Assembly (NCBI GenBank): GCA_045629845.1
Contig: JAZQRZ010000157.1
Span: 1-12,058, forward strand
Length of the DNA: 12,058 nucleotides
Origin: UBA9715 sp045629845
GTDB lineage: Bacteria; Actinomycetota; Coriobacteriia; Coriobacteriales; Eggerthellaceae
Reading direction: 5' to 3'
Positions 7,422-12,058 of this stretch are shown in pieces (position 1 is the first letter of the stretch; each line of letters starts with the position of its first letter). Made by a program: the position numbers and the translations under genes. The notes below the pieces were generated by a model that saw nothing but the letters and a program-made list of their open reading frames with translations, searched no databases and was not told the DNA's origin.

Positions 7422-8204
7422 ATGAAAGTAGTTCAAGGTATAGTCGCTGCTATAGCAGCTGTTGCGCTGTCAGTTGTCATTGTGACAGTGGGTTTTGCTG
7501 TGTGCATTTTGCCCCCAGTAACGCAAGGCCTTTCCAACATGTTTGCGCAAGATAGTTTGTCGCCATACGACCGCACCCAGCTGGTTCAGGTGGCAGATGC
7601 CACGCGCGATTATTCGTTTGGAAGCCACGACGAAAAGAAGCTGTATCGCACGATTTATCAGGTTTGCAAGGATTACGAAAAGAAGCTCAGCGATTCAGGC
7701 GGTGCTGTTCCTTCCGATTTTCCCAAGCTTGACCGTGTGGTTGATCTTAACAATGTGAACCAGATAAAGTCTGCGTTCACGGGTGCATCCGAGTTGTATT
7801 GCTTCTCGGAAAACACGGTGTCTCACCTGGATGATTGCTACACGCTTGTCGCTCGCGCATTTCCTGTGCTGGTTATTATTGGCGCTGTTGCCCTTGTTGG
7901 CTTGGTGTTTGTGGGGGTAGTGGGGCGCAGACGGGCCGTAGGAAGCGTAATCTTTTCGGCGGGGATTATGGTTATCGTCGCATTTGTGGCGCTGGCTATT
8001 TGGGCAATTATCGACTTCGATGGTTTCTTCGGCATGTTCCATCAGCTGTTCTTCAGCCAAGGCAATTGGGAGTTCCCTTACGATAGTTTGTTGATTTGCT
8101 CATTACCGACTGAATTTTGGATGGGCATGGGGGCTGTGTGGCTTGTCGTGTCTTTTGTCGTGTCTATACTGTCTATCGCAATTGGTAAACGTCTGAGGAA
8201 ATAA
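7422..8204 (+). CDS. DUF1461-type integral membrane protein (TIGR01906-like)
   Basis: This 260-residue protein has four likely membrane helices: about 5-30, 145-168, 172-196 and 234-255. A hydrophilic loop of roughly 110 residues between helices 1 and 2 is probably extracellular, because the helix 2-3 turn is GRRRAVG (positive, inside). That loop holds three cysteines (82, 127, 139). The stretch FHQLFFSQGNWEFP (206-219), followed by LICSLPTEFW, is characteristic of the DUF1461 family, whose function is unknown. The ATG at 7422 is kept because no other ATG occurs before the first helix and family members begin with this helix. It lacks a properly spaced ribosome site. gltX starts 2 nt after its stop, and the gltX ribosome site lies inside this gene's last codons, so gltX translation is probably coupled to it. 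Confidence 0.82.
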   Translation: MKVVQGIVAAIAAVALSVVIVTVGFAVCILPPVTQGLSNMFAQDSLSPYDRTQLVQVADATRDYSFGSHDEKKLYRTIYQVCKDYEKKLSDSGGAVPSDFPKLDRVVDLNNVNQIKSAFTGASELYCFSENTVSHLDDCYTLVARAFPVLVIIGAVALVGLVFVGVVGRRRAVGSVIFSAGIMVIVAFVALAIWAIIDFDGFFGMFHQLFFSQGNWEFPYDSLLICSLPTEFWMGMGAVWLVVSFVVSILSIAIGKRLRK

Positions 8205-8206
8205 CT

Positions 8207-9781
8207 ATGACAGAACAAGTACGGGTGCGCTTTGCACCATCTCCTACGGGTCGTCTTCATATTGGCGGTGCTCGTACGGCTATTTTTAACTGGGCTTTTG
8301 CTCGTGCCATGGGTGGCACCTTTATTTTGCGTATCGAAGATACCGACCCCGAACGTTCAACAGAAGAAAACGTTCAGGTTATTCTTAATGCCATGAAGTG
8401 GCTGGGCCTTGATTGGGATGAAGGTCCCGAAGTTGGCGGCGAAGCTGGTCCGTATTTCCAGATGCAGCGCATGGATACTTACACAGCAGCGCTTGAAAAG
8501 CTGAAAGAACGCGGGGCAGTGTACCCATGCTTTTGCACGAAAGAAGAACTTGACGCAAAGCGTGAAGCTGCAGGCGAAAGCTATGCTGGCTACGACCGCA
8601 CGTGTCGCGATTTGGACCCTGCTGAAGCAGCTCGTCGTATCGAAGCAGGCGAACCGCATGTGTGGCGTCTGAAGGTGCCCGAAAATCATGGCCCTATCGA
8701 ATTCGACGACGCCGTGTATGGTCATGTCTCCTTCCCGGCTGACGTTATGGATGACATGATTCTGGTGCGCACCGATGGCAGCCCAACGTACAACTTTGCC
8801 GTTGTTTGCGACGATACGAATATGGGTATCACGCACGTTATTCGCGGCGATGACCACCTGTCCAATACACCACGTCAGATTCTGATTTACGAAGCGCTTG
8901 GTGCAAAGACGCCTACCTTTGCTCATCTGTCGATGATTCTGGGTCCCGACGGCAAGAAGCTGTCGAAGCGTCATGGCGCCACCAGCGTGGAAGAATATCG
9001 TGACCGTGGTTATCTCCCCGATGCTATGGTGAATTTCCTGGCATTGCTGGGCTGGTCGCTTGATGGCGAAACCACAGTCATGAGTCGCGATGTTATCTGT
9101 TCCGAATTCTCGCTTGATCGCATTACCAAGAAAGATGCCATTTTTGACGAAACAAAGCTTTCGTGGATGAATGGTCAGTACATTCAGAAGATGGGCGCCG
9201 AAGAATGGGTGCGTCTTAGCAGGCCGTGGCTTGCTCGTGCACATGCCGAAGGTTATCCGTATGTGTACACCGCAGTGGTGCCTTCGCCCGATCCAAATGC
9301 ACCTGCCGAAGAAGAGGAATTTGTGCCGCTGAATGAGGAGCAGCTGGCTGCGTTTGATGATGAATATGCAGCAAATCCTGCGTTCTTCGAAGCGCTGTAT
9401 CCGCTTGTAAGTGAACGCGAAACACGTCTGGCAGAAAGCCAGTCAAAGTTGGCCTATATGTTCTGGGGCCCTCATGTACTGCTTGACGAGAAAAGCGTGA
9501 ACAAGGTTTTGAAGAAGGAAGGTGCCCGCGCCGACGAAGCTTTGGTAGCGTGCCGTGGTGTCTTGGCTGACGAGTCTAATCCTTGGGAAGCGGCTGTTCT
9601 TGAAGAAAAGTGTCGCGCTTTGGCCGAGCCGATGGAAATGAAGCTGAAGAATCTGTTGCAGCCGCTGCGTGTTGCTGTTTGCGGCAACATGGTTTCGCCG
9701 CCGCTGTTCGAATCGATTGAGCTTCTGCGTCGCGAAGACGTGCTTGCTCGTATCGATGCCACGCTTGCTGCAATCGGCTAA
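8207..9781 (+). CDS. gltX: Glutamyl-tRNA synthetase
   Basis: This class I synthetase charges tRNA-Glu with glutamate in the cytoplasm. The 524 residues carry PSPTGRLHIGG (11-21), the HIGH-type site, and GKKLSKRHGA with KLSKR at 251-255, the KMSKS-type site. The WHEDN-like and tRNA-binding C-terminal regions follow. A zinc-type motif is present as C108-x-C110 ... Y129-x3-C133, with tyrosine in the position used in the related E. coli GluQRS. An acidic proline-rich insertion (about 359-380, with EEEE at 368-371) makes the protein slightly longer than the usual 470-500 residues. The ribosome site GAGGAAA (8195-8201) is inside the end of the membrane-protein gene. A strong terminator follows at 9801. 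Whether it is discriminating (Glu only) or also charges tRNA-Gln cannot be decided here. Confidence 0.97.
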   Translation: MTEQVRVRFAPSPTGRLHIGGARTAIFNWAFARAMGGTFILRIEDTDPERSTEENVQVILNAMKWLGLDWDEGPEVGGEAGPYFQMQRMDTYTAALEKLKERGAVYPCFCTKEELDAKREAAGESYAGYDRTCRDLDPAEAARRIEAGEPHVWRLKVPENHGPIEFDDAVYGHVSFPADVMDDMILVRTDGSPTYNFAVVCDDTNMGITHVIRGDDHLSNTPRQILIYEALGAKTPTFAHLSMILGPDGKKLSKRHGATSVEEYRDRGYLPDAMVNFLALLGWSLDGETTVMSRDVICSEFSLDRITKKDAIFDETKLSWMNGQYIQKMGAEEWVRLSRPWLARAHAEGYPYVYTAVVPSPDPNAPAEEEEFVPLNEEQLAAFDDEYAANPAFFEALYPLVSERETRLAESQSKLAYMFWGPHVLLDEKSVNKVLKKEGARADEALVACRGVLADESNPWEAAVLEEKCRALAEPMEMKLKNLLQPLRVAVCGNMVSPPLFESIELLRREDVLARIDATLAAIG

Positions 9782-9800
9782 TCTGCTTTTCATGCGAATC

Positions 9801-9831
9801 AAAAAGACCCTTGGTTCCAGGGGTCTTTTTT
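9801..9831 (+). terminator. Intrinsic terminator after gltX
   Basis: AAAAAGACCC (9801-9810) pairs with GGGTCTTTTT (9821-9830), and the inner TTGG...CCAG bases extend the stem (one G-U). The run of six Ts makes this a textbook rho-independent terminator; the A-tract on the left means it could also work in reverse. Confidence 0.93.
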
Positions 9832-9861
9832 GTTGTTATGGGCTGGCTCTTGTTGGCTTAT

Positions 9862-9930
9862 TGTTTCATTTGCCCTGCTGTATGAGCTCTGTCGCATTTA
9901 TGCTGTTCCATTTGCCCCTGTCGTATTTTG
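9862..9930. repeat. Imperfect direct repeats upstream of the metK promoter
   Basis: TGTTTCATTTGCCCTG (9862-9877) recurs as TGTTCCATTTGCCCCTG (9904-9920), 42 bp apart, with one substitution and one added base. A second, interleaved pair is CTGTCGCATTT (9889-9899) and CTGTCGTATTT (9918-9928). They occupy most of the space between the gltX terminator and the metK -10. They could be operator half-sites or a decayed duplication; no known binding-site consensus was recognised. Apart from the terminator and promoter, nothing else is seen in the 226-base gap. Confidence 0.55.
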
Positions 9931-9942
9931 TTTTCAGCGCAC

Positions 9943-9948
9943 TATAAT
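9943..9948 (+). promoter_or_regulatory. metK promoter -10 element
   Basis: A perfect TATAAT at 9943-9948 would start transcription near 9955 and give a leader of about 53 nt. At 16-17 bp upstream the bases (TCGTAT / GTCGTA) are a poor -35, so the promoter may need an activator, perhaps through the direct repeats beside it. The leader is too short for a known SAM-I riboswitch and none was recognised. Confidence 0.65.
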
Positions 9949-10007
9949 GAGCCAGAAACTAAGAAGCGGTTGCTTGTTGACAGCTGCATTTGCATAAGGA
10001 GAAATAC

Positions 10008-11270
10008 ATGTCTAATACCCGTTCTTATCTGTTCACGTCCGAGTCGGTAACTGAAGGGCATCCTGACAAGCTGTGCGACCAGGTGTCCGACGCTATTCTT
10101 GACGCTATTCTGACGAAGGAAGCTCAGCTGGCTAAAGAAGGTTATGTGTCGCCCAATAGCGGCCGCGCTGCTAGTCTTGATGAAGTGCGCTGCGCCATCG
10201 AAACGTTCACTACAACCGGCGTGGTTAACGTAATGGGCGAAGTTCGCACGCAGGCTTATGTTGATGTCGATACCATCGTGCGCGAAGTCGTTCGTTCCAT
10301 TGGCTACACCGGCTCTGATATGGGCTTCGATGCCGAAACGTGCGCTGTTGCTAACTACATTCATTCGCAATCGGCTGACATTGCTATGGGTGTTGATGAA
10401 TCCTATGAAGCTCAGCAGGGTAAAGCAGTCGAAGGCGATGCTTACGATCTGATTGGTGCAGGCGACCAAGGCATCATGTTTGGTTATGCTTGCGACGAAA
10501 CATCCACGCTTATGCCTATGCCTATTTTCCTGGCACATCGTTTGGCTGAACGTTTAACCATGGTTCGTAAGAACGGTACGCTGCCGTATCTGCGCCCCGA
10601 TGGAAAGACTCAGGTTTCGGTGCGTTATGAAGACGAACGCCCTGTGGCTGTTGAAAAGATTCTTGTTTCCACGCAGCATTCCCCCGAGGTTTCTACTCCG
10701 CAGATTAAGGAAGACCTTATCGAGTACGTTATCAAGCCTGTCTTAGACGCTGAGGGCGTAAGCTGGGAAGATGCTGAGATTTACGTAAATCCCACGGGCC
10801 GCTTTGTTGTGGGTGGTCCCATGGGTGACACGGGCCTTACGGGTCGCAAGATTATCGTTGACACCTATGGCGGCAAGGGTCGTCATGGTGGTGGCGCCTT
10901 CTCTGGTAAGGACTGCACTAAGGTCGATCGTTCGGCAGCTTATGCAGCACGTTGGGTTGCTAAGAACATTGTGGCTGCCGGTTTGGCCAAGCGTTGCGAA
11001 GTGCAGCTAGCATACGCTATTGGCGTTGCTCATCCGCTTTCCATCTTCGTAAACACCTTCGAAACCTCTACGGTTCCTGAAGCCGATATCGAACGTGCGG
11101 TAACCGAGGTCTTCGACTTGCGTCCTGCAGCTATCATCGATGCACTGCAGTTGCGTCGTCCGATTTATCGTCTTACCAGCAATTATGGCCACTTTGGCCG
11201 CGAGCTTCCCGAATTCACATGGGAAAAGACCGACAAGGTTGATGCTCTGCGCGCTGCTTGCGGCAAATAA
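10008..11270 (+). CDS. metK: S-adenosylmethionine synthetase
   Basis: MetK makes S-adenosylmethionine, the main methyl donor, from methionine and ATP in the cytoplasm, normally as a tetramer. Family motifs are clear: FTSESVTEGHPDK (9-21), the ATP-site motif GAGDQGIMFGYA (150-161) and the P-loop-like GGGAFSGKD (294-302). At 420 residues it is longer than the 384 of E. coli MetK; part of the excess is an insertion near residues 40-60 (LAKEGYVSPNSGRAASLDEV). The start is the ATG at 10008 because AAGGAG (9996-10001) lies 6 nt before it; an in-frame TTG at 9990 is upstream of that site and is rejected. It is a single-gene unit with its own promoter and terminator, followed by priA. Confidence 0.98.
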   Translation: MSNTRSYLFTSESVTEGHPDKLCDQVSDAILDAILTKEAQLAKEGYVSPNSGRAASLDEVRCAIETFTTTGVVNVMGEVRTQAYVDVDTIVREVVRSIGYTGSDMGFDAETCAVANYIHSQSADIAMGVDESYEAQQGKAVEGDAYDLIGAGDQGIMFGYACDETSTLMPMPIFLAHRLAERLTMVRKNGTLPYLRPDGKTQVSVRYEDERPVAVEKILVSTQHSPEVSTPQIKEDLIEYVIKPVLDAEGVSWEDAEIYVNPTGRFVVGGPMGDTGLTGRKIIVDTYGGKGRHGGGAFSGKDCTKVDRSAAYAARWVAKNIVAAGLAKRCEVQLAYAIGVAHPLSIFVNTFETSTVPEADIERAVTEVFDLRPAAIIDALQLRRPIYRLTSNYGHFGRELPEFTWEKTDKVDALRAACGK

Positions 11271-11294
11271 GCAAAACGAAATAAAGTATCTAAT

Positions 11295-11330
11295 GCGGAA
11301 TAGGGCTTGGCTCTATTCCGCTTTCTTATT
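11295..11330 (+). terminator. Intrinsic terminator after metK
   Basis: GCGGAATAGGGC (11295-11306) and GCTCTATTCCGC (11310-11321) form a 12-bp stem with one G-U and a TTG loop, followed by TTTCTTATT. The stem is strong and the T-run is moderate. Confidence 0.85.
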
Positions 11331-11338
11331 GGTACACT
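11330..11338 (+). promoter_or_regulatory. Possible extended -10 promoter for leaderless priA
   Basis: TGG followed by TACACT (11333-11338) is an extended -10 arrangement ending 7 nt before the ATG at 11346, so transcription would begin at about the ATG. The only Shine-Dalgarno-like bases (CAGG) are 1 nt from the ATG, too close to be used normally. No clear -35 was seen. Confidence 0.45.
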
Positions 11339-11345
11339 AACAGGC

Positions 11346-12058
11346 ATGAAACTCGCTTCAGTCATACTTGATATTCCTACGCAGGCGCTTGATACGCCTT
11401 ATACGTATCTTGTGCCTGAAGATGTGGCAGAAGGGGATTACCCCATTCAGGTTGGCTGTGCAGTTGTCGTACCGCTTGGTCCACGTCAGGCCGTCGGCTT
11501 TGTGGTGGAACTCATGGAATGTGAACCAGACGAAATTCCTGGTGGCCTTGATCCTTCCAAGTTGAAATACATCAAGCGTGCGGTCAGCTCTTCTTACTTT
11601 GACGAAGAAGGTGCTGCGTGTGCACAGTGGATGTCCGAACGCTACATCGCGCCGCTTTCCGCTTGCGTGCGACTGTTTACGCCGCCCGGTGGGGTGCCGC
11701 GTATGGTGCGTGCACAAGGTGGCTACTGGCGATTGGAACAGCCTGCTATTGGCGAAGTGGATGATCGTTGGGTAAAGCTGGGTCCCAATGTTGCTGACTA
11801 TACTCCGCGCAAAAATGCGGTGAAGCAAATTCAGATTCTTGAGGCGCTTTCGCGTGGTGAACTGCGAACGACTGAATTAGCGCTTGAATTTGGCAATGTG
11901 AATTCGACGCTGAAATCGCTTGCTGAAAAAGGTGTCATTGAAATCGAACCCCGCCGTCGCATGCGCGGCATGAGTGAAGGATTTGCTTGCGTATCACCTT
12001 CTGACGCATTTGAAGCTGTGACGAGTGGAGGCAAAGCGGTTAGCGAGGACTGTTTGAG
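11346..12058 (+). CDS. priA: PriA, primosomal protein N' (N-terminal part, runs off window)
   Basis: PriA restarts collapsed replication forks by recognising branched DNA and loading the replicative helicase. The frame is open from the ATG at 11346 to the window end, giving 237 residues. Residues 1-110 fit the 3'-DNA-binding domain, with the family pattern of an early strand (SVILDIPTQ), TPYTYLVPED, and VGCAVVVPLGPRQAVGFV (36-53). Residues of about 155-205 fit the winged-helix domain (ILEALSRGELRTTEL, then STLKSLAEKGVIEIEPR). The helicase and zinc-binding parts lie beyond the window, so it cannot be judged whether the helicase motifs are intact; several actinobacterial PriA proteins are reported without an active helicase. 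It follows the metK terminator, so it must have its own promoter. Confidence 0.93.
   Translation, partial: MKLASVILDIPTQALDTPYTYLVPEDVAEGDYPIQVGCAVVVPLGPRQAVGFVVELMECEPDEIPGGLDPSKLKYIKRAVSSSYFDEEGAACAQWMSERYIAPLSACVRLFTPPGGVPRMVRAQGGYWRLEQPAIGEVDDRWVKLGPNVADYTPRKNAVKQIQILEALSRGELRTTELALEFGNVNSTLKSLAEKGVIEIEPRRRMRGMSEGFACVSPSDAFEAVTSGGKAVSEDCL

Noticed and set aside
8357..9244. 295-codon open frame on the - strand inside gltX
   Set aside because: It is antisense to catalytic parts of glutamyl-tRNA synthetase and shows no family features.
9977..9982. TTGACA as a -35 element in the metK leader
   Set aside because: The bases 16-18 nt downstream (AGAAAT) overlap the ribosome site and do not form a -10.
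9949..10007. SAM riboswitch upstream of metK
   Set aside because: The leader is only about 53-59 nt and no multi-helix fold or known conserved core was recognised.

Overview
The window is ordinary bacterial chromosome, about 50% G+C by eye, with eight genes all on the + strand and almost no non-coding space. The best guess for the host is a moderate-GC actinobacterium of the Coriobacteriia/Eggerthellaceae type. This rests on overall protein character, on metK sitting next to priA (an order known from actinobacteria such as Mycobacterium), and on AAAAGGG...CCCTTTT palindromes between genes. It is an inference. No mobile element, CRISPR array, rRNA or tRNA was seen.

Layout. Bases 1-1586 hold the 3' part of ettA, an ABC-F ribosome-gating ATPase whose N-terminus lies outside the window. 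Bases 1599-5105 hold mfd, the transcription-repair coupling factor. Then come a nitrilase-superfamily amidase (5153-5974) and, 11 nt on, an uncharacterised ligase that looks like a circularly permuted ATP-grasp / glutathionylspermidine-synthetase enzyme (5986-7368). A four-helix DUF1461-type membrane protein (7422-8204) follows and is almost fused to gltX, glutamyl-tRNA synthetase (8207-9781). A strong intrinsic terminator (9801-9831) closes this block. metK (10008-11270) has its own TATAAT promoter and its own terminator (11295-11330). The window ends inside the 5' third of priA (from 11346).

Functionally these are mostly translation (ettA, gltX), DNA repair and replication restart (mfd, priA) and one-carbon metabolism (metK). 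The amidase/ATP-grasp pair is the part with unknown biology.

The most notable non-coding signal is a set of three perfect or near-perfect 13-14 bp palindromes of the same design. They follow three consecutive genes (mfd, the amidase, the ATP-grasp gene). One lies inside the amidase reading frame and encodes its last residues. The outer arms differ between copies but stay complementary. A second signal is that the DUF1461 gene and priA lack a usable Shine-Dalgarno and have a -10-like hexamer ending 6-7 nt before the ATG, which suggests leaderless transcripts. No convincing new multi-gene system was found. The amidase/ligase pair is the nearest candidate.
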